Shown here one piece after another: positions 36,887 through 45,564 of a stretch of 64,000 nt of DNA. Under the pieces are notes generated by a model that was not told where the DNA came from, ran no database searches, and saw only the letters and a list, made by a program, of their open reading frames with translations. The position numbers were made by a program, and so were the translations under genes. The number at the start of each line of letters is the position of its first letter. Position 1 is the stretch's first letter. The DNA is from Chitinophagaceae bacterium BSSC1 (GTDB taxonomy: Bacteria; Bacteroidota; Bacteroidia; Chitinophagales; Chitinophagaceae). The stretch lies in NCBI GenBank assembly GCA_002256435.1, contig NKJC01000001.1, positions 1,956,179-2,020,178 on the forward strand. The letters are read 5' to 3'.

Positions 36887-37762
36887 TCAATACAAATCGT
36901 CCAGTTTCATTTTAAGGTACTTCAACACGGAACGATGTGTGCTAAATACAGAGATGCCAACGCCCAACGCCATCATACCCCCAAATAAAATTAGGGTCAG
37001 TTTTACGTCGCGAATGGCTTTTAATTGAGGGAACTGGCTTTCAGCCCAACCAATCAGGGTAAAGAGTAAGGCAATGGCAATCAAAGAACTTATCAATCCA
37101 TTAACCACTGCTTTAATATTCATGGGTTTGGCAATAAAGCCCCTGGTAGCTCCCACCATTTGCATGGTTTTTATTAGGAACCGATTGCTAAACATGGCCA
37201 ATCGAATGGTATTATCAATACTAAAAATGACAATTACACAAAGGATAATAGCTACTACCAAGAAAATCAACCCAATTTTAGAAGCGCGTTCATTTAGGTT
37301 GGTCACCAAACTTTGAGGATATTGTAATTCGGTAATTTGATTGCCATAGGCAGCCATTAGTTCAGCCGAGATCTTGGTCAGACTGTCTTTGTTTACATAA
37401 TTGGCCTTGGCGTAGAAGTCAATACTTTCAGGTAATGGATTCACTTCTAAGATCTTGGCCCAGTCTTCATTATTCTCTTTGTTCCAGATTTGTTTGGCGC
37501 TGGTTTTGTCTACATATACCACGTTTTTGGCATAGGGCTTAGAAGCAATAAATTGTTGAATTTGGCCAATGGTATCCTTGTTCATGGTACGCAAATAGGC
37601 ACTCAGTCTTATGTCTTCTTTAAAGGCATTGCCTACCGAACTAATGTTCAGAAAGAACCAGCCCATGATCCCCAGAATCAATAATACCAGTGCTACCCCT
37701 ACTATGCTGTAGATATAATTGGGTTTACTGCGTTTCATAGATGATTTACCAACAGCGGCCAT
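36887..37762 (-). CDS. ftsX: Cell division protein FtsX
   Basis: FtsX is a permease-like protein that, with the ATPase FtsE, activates peptidoglycan hydrolases at the septum. The 291 residues have the expected topology: an N-terminal helix (YIYSIVGVALVLLILGIMGWFFLNI), a periplasmic domain and three C-terminal helices with GLIFLVVAIILCVIVIFSIDNTIRLAMFSNRF. ftsE is not adjacent. It heads the ftsX-DUF3098-uppP set, divergent from leuS. ATG 37738 is an alternative start. Confidence 0.93.
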   Translation of the reverse strand: MAAVGKSSMKRSKPNYIYSIVGVALVLLILGIMGWFFLNISSVGNAFKEDIRLSAYLRTMNKDTIGQIQQFIASKPYAKNVVYVDKTSAKQIWNKENNEDWAKILEVNPLPESIDFYAKANYVNKDSLTKISAELMAAYGNQITELQYPQSLVTNLNERASKIGLIFLVVAIILCVIVIFSIDNTIRLAMFSNRFLIKTMQMVGATRGFIAKPMNIKAVVNGLISSLIAIALLFTLIGWAESQFPQLKAIRDVKLTLILFGGMMALGVGISVFSTHRSVLKYLKMKLDDLY

Positions 37763-37815
37763 AGTTCAGTTTTTTGTCAGAGAAACCGGATTTCAGAAAT
37801 CGGTTCCCGTTGGGC

Positions 37816-37823
37816 AAATGTAG
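37816..37823 (-). promoter_or_regulatory. -7 box facing ftsX
   Basis: TACATTTG on the minus strand matches TAnnTTTG. It lies 53 bases upstream of the ftsX ATG; the leader between them contains an imperfect inverted repeat (AACCGGATTT/AAATCGGTT). Confidence 0.5.
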
Positions 37824-37843
37824 GCTTTTGAGCGTTAAACACT

Positions 37844-37851
37844 TACATTTG
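37844..37851 (+). promoter_or_regulatory. -7 box facing leuS
   Basis: The identical octamer TACATTTG occurs on the plus strand, 76 bases before the leuS ATG and 20 bases from its mirror copy facing ftsX. The two boxes point outwards as a divergent pair. Confidence 0.5.
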
Positions 37852-37927
37852 CAGCCATTCAAAATGGTTTTTTACAGCCCAAATTACCGCTTTCGAGCCT
37901 TAATAGGGTTAAAGATTTGTTAGAACA

Positions 37928-40699
37928 ATGGAATACGATTTCAGAAAAATTGAAAAGGAACGTCAAAGGCAGTGGCGTGAACAACATGCCTATCGCGTTA
38001 GCAATACCAGCGATAAGCCCAAATATTATGTGTTAGACATGTTCCCTTACCCAAGTGGAGCAGGTTTGCACGTGGGTCATCCACTGGGCTATATTGCCTC
38101 AGATATTTTTAGCCGATTCAAGCGTTTGCAGGGATTCAATGTCTTACATCCCATGGGATATGATGCTTTTGGTTTGCCCGCTGAACAGTATGCCATTGAA
38201 CACGGTGTGCATCCTGCTATTAGCACAGACAAGAACATTGATACGTTTAGAAAGCAATTAGACAATATTGGATTTTGTTTTGACTGGGAGCGTGAGATCA
38301 GAACCTGTCAACCCAATTATTATAAATGGACCCAGTGGATTTTTCTACAATTGTTCAATAGCTTTTTTAATAAACATACACAGAAGGCTACGCCGATAGC
38401 CGAATTGATAGCCAGCTTTGCAAAAGAGGGTAATGCCGTTCATGCATTTCCTGCAGCGGTGAGTTATCAACCAGCGCAGTTTGGTGCAGATGATTGGAAA
38501 GGATTTTCTGAAAAGCAACAGCAGGAAATTCTAATGCATTACAGACTGGCTTTTTGTGGTTATGGAGAAGTGAATTGGTGTGAAGCATTGGGGACTGTTT
38601 TAGCCAACGATGAAGTGGTGAATGGGGTGAGTGAAAGGGGTGGTCATCCAGTTGTGAAAAAGAAATTGCGTCAATGGTATTTACGCATTACCGAATATGC
38701 AGACCGTTTGCTAGAAGGCTTGGAGCGCGTGGAGTTCAGCGAATCCATGAAAGAAATGCAAACCAACTGGATTGGAAAAAGTTATGGTGCAGAAATTGAT
38801 TTTGAAATTACTGGAGTACCAACTGCAGGTCAACAATTAAAAGTCTATACTACCAGACCCGATACCATTTTTGGCGTAGACTTTATGGTCATTGCACCAG
38901 AGCACGAATTGATCAATACTATTACTACTGCAGACCAACAAGCGGCAGTAGATGAATATTGTACCTATGTAAAAAGCCGCAGTGAAAGAGAGCGTCAGGC
39001 AGAGAAAAAAATCTCTGGATGCTTTACTGGAGCTTATGCCATTAATCCATTTAACGGCGTAAAAATTCCTATTTGGATTTCTGAATACGTGTTGGCGGGT
39101 TATGGCACAGGAGCCATTATGGCTGTGCCTTGCGGCGATGATCGGGACTTTAAATTTGCACAACATTTTAATATTCCCATCACCAATATTTTGGGCGATG
39201 CCTTTAATGGTACGGAAGCCAATCCAACCAAGGATGCCAAATTAGAGAACAGTGATTTCTTAAATGGGGTAGTCATGCGTGATGCTATTGCCATTGTGAA
39301 TCAGCGTTTGGAAGCAATGGGTATTGGTAAATCCAAAGTGAATTTTCGCATGCGCGATGCGGCGTTTAGCCGTCAGCGTTATTGGGGTGAACCATTTCCT
39401 ATACAATGGAAGGATGGAACAGCATATCCATTGGCTGAAACCGAATTGCCTTTGTTATTACCTGAAGTAGATACCTATTCACCTGGTCCAGAAGGAGAAG
39501 GCCCCTTGGCCAATATTCCTGAATGGGTGGCAAAAGAATTAGAAACCAATACCATGCCTGGCTATGCCGGTAGTAGCTGGTATTTTCTGCGCTATATGGA
39601 TCCCCACAATGACCAAACATTCTGCGATAGGGCTGTGAGTGATTATTGGAACCAAGTAGATTTATATATTGGTGGTACCGAACACGCGGTGGGGCATTTG
39701 CTCTATAGCCGTATGTGGACCAAGGCCCTCTGTGACCTAGGTCATATTGGTTTTGACGAGCCCTTTAAGAAGTTATTGAATCAAGGAATGATTCAAGGCT
39801 CTTCTAGATTTGTCTATCGCCTAAAAGGCACACAGGAATTTGTTTCCCATGGTTTGATCAAGGATTTTGACACTGTTGATAAATTACATGTAGACGTAAA
39901 TATTGTGGATGGCATTGAATTAGATACAACTGCATTTAAGAAATGGAAGCCCGATTTTGCGGCTGCTAGTTTTCAGTTAGAAGACGGTAAGTATCTCTGC
40001 GGAACCGAGGTAGAGAAAATGTCTAAGTCTAAATTCAACACGGTGAATCCGGATGAATTGGTTCAAAAATTTGGAGCCGATACTTTCCGCATGTATGAAA
40101 TGTTCTTGGGCCCCGTAGAGCAGAGCAAACCTTGGGATACCAAGGGAATTGAAGGGGTACATCGTTTTATCAAAAAGCTTTGGCGTTTATTCTTTGACGA
40201 GCTCAAAGGAAGGGTTTGGAATGAAGACGCCCCCAATGCTGCAGAATTAAAAGTCTTGCACAAAGCCATCAAGAAAACCCAGGACGATACCGAGCGTTTT
40301 AGTTTTAATACAGCAGTGAGTGGGTTTATGATCTGTGTGAATGAATTAGCAGACTTAAAATGCAATAAGCGTGCTGTTTTAGAGCCTTTGTTGGTGTTGG
40401 TTACGCCATATGCCCCGCACGTAGCAGAAGAGCTTTGGGCGGCACTTGGTAATAGCAGTTCTATATTGGATGCGGCATTCCCTGTATTTGACCCGGCTCA
40501 TGTGGTTGAATCTGCCAAAGAATACCCTGTAAGCATCAATGGTAAGGTAAGAACCAACCTGCTTATTTCTTTAGACGCAACTGAAGCTGAAGTGCAGGAA
40601 TTGGTTTTGGCCAATGAACTGGTTCAGAAATGGGTAGAGGGCAAGTCTTTAAAGAAATTCATTTTTGTAAAAGGCAGGATGATCAATCTGGTAATCTAA
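37928..40699 (+). CDS. leuS: Leucine--tRNA ligase
   Basis: LeuRS charges tRNA-Leu in the cytoplasm. The class I signatures HVGH (in GAGLHVGHPLGY) and KMSKS (EKMSKSKFNTV) are intact. The CP1 editing domain is present, with the TTRPDTIFGVDFMV and GYGTGAIMAVPCGDDRD blocks. The insertion after YKWTQWIF is the variant seen in Bacteroidota in place of the zinc-binding segment. The 923-residue length is normal. It has its own -7 box and a strong terminator, so it is monocistronic. Confidence 0.97.
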   Translation: MEYDFRKIEKERQRQWREQHAYRVSNTSDKPKYYVLDMFPYPSGAGLHVGHPLGYIASDIFSRFKRLQGFNVLHPMGYDAFGLPAEQYAIEHGVHPAISTDKNIDTFRKQLDNIGFCFDWEREIRTCQPNYYKWTQWIFLQLFNSFFNKHTQKATPIAELIASFAKEGNAVHAFPAAVSYQPAQFGADDWKGFSEKQQQEILMHYRLAFCGYGEVNWCEALGTVLANDEVVNGVSERGGHPVVKKKLRQWYLRITEYADRLLEGLERVEFSESMKEMQTNWIGKSYGAEIDFEITGVPTAGQQLKVYTTRPDTIFGVDFMVIAPEHELINTITTADQQAAVDEYCTYVKSRSERERQAEKKISGCFTGAYAINPFNGVKIPIWISEYVLAGYGTGAIMAVPCGDDRDFKFAQHFNIPITNILGDAFNGTEANPTKDAKLENSDFLNGVVMRDAIAIVNQRLEAMGIGKSKVNFRMRDAAFSRQRYWGEPFPIQWKDGTAYPLAETELPLLLPEVDTYSPGPEGEGPLANIPEWVAKELETNTMPGYAGSSWYFLRYMDPHNDQTFCDRAVSDYWNQVDLYIGGTEHAVGHLLYSRMWTKALCDLGHIGFDEPFKKLLNQGMIQGSSRFVYRLKGTQEFVSHGLIKDFDTVDKLHVDVNIVDGIELDTTAFKKWKPDFAAASFQLEDGKYLCGTEVEKMSKSKFNTVNPDELVQKFGADTFRMYEMFLGPVEQSKPWDTKGIEGVHRFIKKLWRLFFDELKGRVWNEDAPNAAELKVLHKAIKKTQDDTERFSFNTAVSGFMICVNELADLKCNKRAVLEPLLVLVTPYAPHVAEELWAALGNSSSILDAAFPVFDPAHVVESAKEYPVSINGKVRTNLLISLDATEAEVQELVLANELVQKWVEGKSLKKFIFVKGRMINLVI

Positions 40700-40725
40700 G
40701 GCTTCATCATTAAATTTTCTATCAT

Positions 40726-40754
40726 AGCCCCAGTTCTTGAGCTGGGGCTTTTTC
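40726..40754 (+). terminator. Intrinsic terminator of leuS
   Basis: AGCCCCAG and CTGGGGCT form a perfect 8-bp stem around an 8-base loop, followed by five T residues, 27 bases after the leuS stop. Confidence 0.9.
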
Positions 40755-40818
40755 ATTCCTGTAAAAAACGCCCAAATTCAAAGGGCTTTTATTACATTGC
40801 TGCACCAAAATTCCAACT

Positions 40819-43002
40819 ATGCATTTCAAACGACTGCTGTTTACAGCCTGCATTACTGCTACCACCCTAGTAGCAGGTGCCCAGAAAAAAACCTTTAGTC
40901 AAGAAGAACTATTGGCCGGAAAACTACCCAAAGATTTTACTTATTCCCTGCCTCAGGTAGTAAAATGGGTAGATGACGAGCACGTTGAATTGTACCAAAA
41001 AATTCACCCAGATTCTGCGTATAGAACTTATACCATGGATGTGAAAACGGGCACCCTAACAGTGAAAAATGAAGGTGGTGCTCCTAGCAGGGGGCCTGGA
41101 ATGCCATCGCCCTATGCCAAATCAATTATTACAAAAGACAATGACCTTTTTGTAAAAGCTGGCGGTGTTGAAAAAAGAATCACCAATGACAAGGATGAGG
41201 AAAAAAATCCTATGTTTTCTCCTGATAGCAACTATGTAGCATTCACTAGAAACAATAATTTGTTTACTGTGAACTTGGCAACTGGTAAGGAAAATCAATT
41301 GACCACAGACGGCACTGCTACTACTTTAAATGGGTATGCTAGCTGGGTTTATTTTGAAGAAATTTTTGGAAGACCCACACGCTATAGGGCTTATTGGTGG
41401 AGACCAGATAGCAAGCAATTGGCTTATATGCATTTTGACGAGAGCATGATTCCCATGTTCCCCATTTACAATAGTGAAGGTGCGCATGGTTTTGTAGAAG
41501 AAACCCGTTATCCAAAATCTGGGGACAAAAATCCAGAAGTAAAAATTGGTTTTGTAAGTCCTGATGGCGGTAAAACTGTTTGGGCAGATTTTAATGAAAA
41601 GGATGACCAGTATTTTGGATGGCCAGTTTGGAAACCAGGTACCAGTAATCTTCTTGTCTATTGGATGAACCGTGGTCAAGACAATATGAAAATGTATGAT
41701 GTTGATCCTGTAAACGGAAAGAAAAAAGAAATCTACGATGAGAAACAAAAAACCTGGATTGACTTAGAAGACCGTGTTAGTGGCAGGGTGAATTTTATTA
41801 CCAATAATACCCAGTTCATTATGCAAAGTGATAGAACGGGATGGAACCATTTGTATCTCTATGGCAGTGATGGGGTTTTGAAAAATGCCATCACCACAGG
41901 TAACTACACGGTTACTGGCATCAAATATATTGACGAGAAAAATAGTCAGGTTTATTTTACAGCCAGAAGCCGCGAGAATACTGCTAGGATTGATTTGTAC
42001 GTGGCCAAGTTTAATGGCAGTAGTTTAAAACGTTTAACTTTTGGTGAATACAATCATGCCAATACTAGCTTGTCTCCAACAGGTAAATATTTTATCACTA
42101 CTTATAGCAGTGTAACAACTCCTTCAAAAATGACTCTAGTAGATAATACTGGTAAGATTATTCGTGAATTAGGCGATAGTAAATCAGCTGTGATGGACCA
42201 GTATGAATTGGCCAAAACTGAACTGATTCGCATCAAGAGTGCAGACGGTTTGTTTGACCTTCCAGCCTATGTTACTTGGCCTGCAAAAATGGATCCCAAT
42301 AAAAAATATCCTTTGTTGGTGAGCATCTATGGTGGTCCCAACGCAGGAACCGTGATGGATAGATGGGGTTGGTCTGCTAATACCCAATTCTATGCACAGG
42401 AAGGAGTGATTCAAGTGGCTTTTGACCATCGCGCCAGCGGACATTTTGGAAAAGCTGGTGTGAACTATATGCACCGCAACCTTGGCTATTGGGAAATGGA
42501 AGACTATAAGACCATGGCCAAATGGTTTATTGCCAATGGTCAGGCTGATCCTACCAAAGTTTGCATTACAGGATTTAGTTATGGTGGATACATGAGTTGT
42601 TATGCATTAACCTATGGTTCAGATGTATTCACGCACGCTATGGCTGGAGGTTCTGTGGTTGACTGGCGTTTGTATGATAGTCATTATACAGAGCGTTTTA
42701 TGGATACACCTCAAGAAAATCCAGAAGGATATAAGAGCAGCAGTGTATTAACCTATGTAGATAAGTTCAAAGGTCAATTGCAATTGGTACATGGAACCAT
42801 GGATGACAATGTGCACATGCAAAACAGTATTCAGTTGGTGAGTGCTTTGCAAGACAAGGGTAAGGATTTTGAATTTATGTTGTATCCTGGAGGACGTCAT
42901 GGATGGGGTGGTGCTAAAGGCAATCATTTTGCCAATTTGAAAACCAAATTCATCTACAAATACTTGTTGGAAAAACCTGTTCCAAAAGGATTGTTGAGAT
43001 AG
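40819..43002 (+). CDS. Dipeptidyl peptidase IV (S9B prolyl oligopeptidase family)
   Basis: The exported 727-residue enzyme removes X-Pro dipeptides. It has a signal peptide (MHFKRLLFTACITATTLVAG), an N-terminal eight-bladed propeller, and the double-Glu motif of DPP IV in VYFEEIFGRPTRYRAYWWRPDSKQLAY. The alpha/beta-hydrolase domain carries Ser in GFSYGGYMS, Asp in HGTMDDNVH and His in GGRHGW. Together these support DPP IV rather than another S9 member. The next gene, a small hydrolase, starts 15 bases later and may be co-transcribed. Confidence 0.93.
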   Translation: MHFKRLLFTACITATTLVAGAQKKTFSQEELLAGKLPKDFTYSLPQVVKWVDDEHVELYQKIHPDSAYRTYTMDVKTGTLTVKNEGGAPSRGPGMPSPYAKSIITKDNDLFVKAGGVEKRITNDKDEEKNPMFSPDSNYVAFTRNNNLFTVNLATGKENQLTTDGTATTLNGYASWVYFEEIFGRPTRYRAYWWRPDSKQLAYMHFDESMIPMFPIYNSEGAHGFVEETRYPKSGDKNPEVKIGFVSPDGGKTVWADFNEKDDQYFGWPVWKPGTSNLLVYWMNRGQDNMKMYDVDPVNGKKKEIYDEKQKTWIDLEDRVSGRVNFITNNTQFIMQSDRTGWNHLYLYGSDGVLKNAITTGNYTVTGIKYIDEKNSQVYFTARSRENTARIDLYVAKFNGSSLKRLTFGEYNHANTSLSPTGKYFITTYSSVTTPSKMTLVDNTGKIIRELGDSKSAVMDQYELAKTELIRIKSADGLFDLPAYVTWPAKMDPNKKYPLLVSIYGGPNAGTVMDRWGWSANTQFYAQEGVIQVAFDHRASGHFGKAGVNYMHRNLGYWEMEDYKTMAKWFIANGQADPTKVCITGFSYGGYMSCYALTYGSDVFTHAMAGGSVVDWRLYDSHYTERFMDTPQENPEGYKSSSVLTYVDKFKGQLQLVHGTMDDNVHMQNSIQLVSALQDKGKDFEFMLYPGGRHGWGGAKGNHFANLKTKFIYKYLLEKPVPKGLLR

Positions 43003-43017
43003 TGTAACCATTATTTG

Positions 43018-43551
43018 ATGACACAATATTTAATACTGCCCGGTCTTGGTAATTCTGGTCCACAGCATTGGCAAACTTATTTTGAACAGAGCGGCCCCAA
43101 TTTTATTAGGGTGCATCAATCAGAATGGGACGCGCCAGATTGCGATACTTGGATAACAACCATTGACAGGGCAGTATTAGCTTATGAACCATCTAATGTT
43201 GTTTTGATTGGTCATAGTTTGGCTTGTTGCACAATTGCACATTGGGCAAATAAGTATCAGCGCAAGATTAAAGGGGCCTTACTGGTAGCTCCTAGTGATA
43301 TTGAAAATCCAGTCTATACTTTTCCAGCTACTGGCTTTGCCCCCATTCCGCTGCAAACCATTCCCTTTAAAACCATGATGGTGGCTAGTGATAATGATCC
43401 TTGGGTGTCTTTAGAAAGAGCCCAATTTTTTGCAAATGCTTGGGGAAGTACTTTGATGAATATTGGAGCTGCTGGTCATATAAATGCAGATAGTGGCTTT
43501 GGAAAATGGGAGCAAGGATTGAATTTATTGGAATCTTTTGATGCTGATTAA
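43018..43551 (+). CDS. Small alpha/beta hydrolase, RBBP9/YdeN family
   Basis: The 177-residue protein matches the RBBP9/YdeN serine hydrolase family: LPGLGNSGPQHWQTYFE near the N-terminus, nucleophile GHSLAC, acid SDNDPWV and His GAAGHIN. It has no signal peptide. I start at ATG 43018, directly after the TTG used in the ORF track. The gene lies 15 bases after DPP IV. Substrates of the family are poorly known. Confidence 0.9.
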   Translation: MTQYLILPGLGNSGPQHWQTYFEQSGPNFIRVHQSEWDAPDCDTWITTIDRAVLAYEPSNVVLIGHSLACCTIAHWANKYQRKIKGALLVAPSDIENPVYTFPATGFAPIPLQTIPFKTMMVASDNDPWVSLERAQFFANAWGSTLMNIGAAGHINADSGFGKWEQGLNLLESFDAD

Positions 43552-43635
43552 TTGGTTTTCAGGGGCATACATTTTAGTGGGATTATAATTGAGCATCCAA
43601 ATTATTTGGTTTAGCTTTTCAAAAATATTCCCACC

Positions 43636-44358
43636 ATGGATCGCAAATCCTTTTTACAAAATGCTGCCATTATTGGCGGTGCTACCATCTTGCCTGCAAA
43701 TAGTCTTTTTGCACAACATCTAAGCAGCAATGGCATTGATCAGTTAGCAGATGTGAATGGTATTTTTATACAACAACCACTCCCATATAGTAATAATTTT
43801 CTAGAACCATATATGGATGAAGAGACCATGCACTTGCATTATACTTTTCACCATGGTGGCGCTATGAAAGCAGCTAATCATGATGTAGAAATGATTAGGA
43901 AAGCTATGGATACCAATAATTTTGAAACAGTAGATTATTGGACCAAAAAACTTTCTTATCATTTTTCTAGTCATGTATTGCATAGTATATTTTGGACCAA
44001 TTTGACCAATAAGCAAATGAACCCTACCGGGGATTTGTTACTTGAAATTGAAAAAGGGTTTGGGTCTTTTGAAAAATTGAAGGCCTATATAGCCCAAACT
44101 TCTAAAAATGTAGATGGAGGTGGTTGGGGAATCTTGGGCTATCAACCTTATACACGCAGGCTTACGGTCTTGCAGTGTGAGAACCATGAGAAATTAACAC
44201 AGTGGGGCGTAATCCCCATTTTAGTGATTGATGTTTGGGAACACGCTTATTATTTGAAATATAAGAATAAAAGGGCGGAATTTGTAGATGCATTATTTAA
44301 AATCATTAGTTGGGAAAATGTTGCAGATAGACTTGCTTCTGCAAAGAAATTAGTATAG
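43636..44358 (+). CDS. Superoxide dismutase (Fe/Mn family) with a Tat-like leader
   Basis: The enzyme dismutates superoxide. Metal ligands are visible at His68 (HLHYTFHH), His116 (LHSIFW) and Asp199/His203 (IDVWEHAYY). The water-coordinating position appears to be His184 (ENHE), as in archaeal-type members, rather than the Gln of classic FeSOD or MnSOD. The first 27 residues (MDRKSFLQNAAIIGGATILPANSLFA) look like a twin-arginine leader with Arg-Lys instead of Arg-Arg, followed by a cleavage-like site, so it is probably periplasmic. Metal preference cannot be read from sequence. It is transcribed alone. Confidence 0.93.
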   Translation: MDRKSFLQNAAIIGGATILPANSLFAQHLSSNGIDQLADVNGIFIQQPLPYSNNFLEPYMDEETMHLHYTFHHGGAMKAANHDVEMIRKAMDTNNFETVDYWTKKLSYHFSSHVLHSIFWTNLTNKQMNPTGDLLLEIEKGFGSFEKLKAYIAQTSKNVDGGGWGILGYQPYTRRLTVLQCENHEKLTQWGVIPILVIDVWEHAYYLKYKNKRAEFVDALFKIISWENVADRLASAKKLV

Positions 44359-44454
44359 ATTCTGCTTTATTATCCCTGTAAATTTTGCAAAAATTTCCCC
44401 CAATATTGTATCAATTCTTAGTTGATTCTGTTGGAATTTTATGGAAAACAAACC

Positions 44455-44730
44455 ATGGATAATAAAAGCAGTATTACAGACACAAATCATTTAATCAATT
44501 ACCCACCTGCAGAAGATATTTTCAAAAAAAGTACGCGCGTGGTGAATATAGAACCCGAAGATCCAGTGCTGAAGATTTTAGGTGATAACAATGCAGACAG
44601 TACAGATTTAGATGTGCCTGGTGCAGACTTGGATGATGCTGAAGAGGTTGTTGGCAGTGAAGATGAAGAGAATAACTATTATAGTATTGGTGGTGATGAG
44701 CACAATGCATTAGATGAGGCTGGTGAATAA
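44455..44730 (+). CDS. Small acidic hypothetical protein
   Basis: The 91-residue protein starts at ATG 44455 (MDNKSSITDTNHL); the ORF-track start at 44422 is a TTG in the leader. Residues 1-45 contain a mixed segment (NYPPAEDIFKKSTRVVNIEPEDP), and the rest is acidic and disordered (ADLDDAEEVVGSEDEENNYYSIGGDEHN). No signal peptide or membrane segment is present. It lies between the SOD and an M23 peptidase gene. I do not recognise a family. Confidence 0.72.
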   Translation: MDNKSSITDTNHLINYPPAEDIFKKSTRVVNIEPEDPVLKILGDNNADSTDLDVPGADLDDAEEVVGSEDEENNYYSIGGDEHNALDEAGE

Positions 44731-44789
44731 AGGGTTGCACCATTTGCAGCATCAATTCCTTATTTTTATTGAGCGCAAAATCTATTTGA

Positions 44790-45518
44790 ATGAGTAATGG
44801 GAATATGTTTGCATCCCTAGTAACTAATAACCGTTCCGCCTTTTTTCCTGTTGTCAATTTTGATATGGAGAAGGAGCATTTATTGCTCTTGGATTTTACT
44901 GCTTCTAATGAAAGCATTACGGAAGCAGTGCTAGCCAGTACGGAAAATTTTAGTGCCTATGTAAATCAAGCCTTAGCAGAAGCCAATGCCAAGTTTGGAA
45001 TTGGTGGCTACAATGAGCATAGAACGGTTTATAGTAGGAGTAGGGTATTTGATAGTGCTGATGGCACAGAACCTAGGAGATTGCATTTAGGCGTAGATAT
45101 TTGGGGAGCTGTGGGCACACCTGTTTTTGCTGTAGCTGATGGCTATGTGCATAGCATTGCCAATAATGCAGCCTACGGTGATTATGGTGCAACCATTATA
45201 CTTGGTCACAGACTTGATGGAGTTGAGTTTTATAGTTTGTATGGACACCTTTCATTGGCAGATTTAATTCAACTAGAACCTGGCCAACCAATTAAGGGAG
45301 GTAGTTTAATAGCACATTTTGGCCCACCAACAGAAAATGGGCAGTGGCCTCCACATTTGCATTTTCAATTGATCTTAGACCTGGATGGAAAAGAAGGAGA
45401 TTATCCTGGTGTTTGCCGTTTTAGTGAAAAAGATGACTATTTAGCCAATTGTCCAGATCCCGATTTGCTATTGCAATTATTGCAATATGCAAAACCCCCT
45501 TCATCATCTAGAAATTAA
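44790..45518 (+). CDS. M23 family peptidase without signal peptide
   Basis: The 242-residue protein has a LytM-type zinc endopeptidase domain: HLGVD (first His and Asp), YGHLSLADL and HLHFQL (last His) are in order, spaced as in M23. The N-terminal 90 residues form a helical region of unknown role. Unlike typical peptidoglycan hydrolases it lacks a signal peptide or membrane anchor, so the target may be unusual or the true export route is hidden. It ends in a hairpin shared with the convergent gene. Confidence 0.87.
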   Translation: MSNGNMFASLVTNNRSAFFPVVNFDMEKEHLLLLDFTASNESITEAVLASTENFSAYVNQALAEANAKFGIGGYNEHRTVYSRSRVFDSADGTEPRRLHLGVDIWGAVGTPVFAVADGYVHSIANNAAYGDYGATIILGHRLDGVEFYSLYGHLSLADLIQLEPGQPIKGGSLIAHFGPPTENGQWPPHLHFQLILDLDGKEGDYPGVCRFSEKDDYLANCPDPDLLLQLLQYAKPPSSSRN

Positions 45519-45543
45519 TATTTTCTAGATGACAAAGAGGGTT
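45493..45543. terminator. Bidirectional hairpin between convergent genes
   Basis: Arms of 22 bases (45493-45514 and 45522-45543), with a perfect 11-bp core TCATCTAGAAA/TTTCTAGATGA and three mismatches in total, surround a 7-base loop. The left arm includes the last codons of the M23 gene. It can terminate both the M23 gene and the convergent oxidoreductase gene; neither side has a long T run. Confidence 0.6.
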
Positions 45544-45564
45544 GCTGGTTTCTCAAGAATGTTC

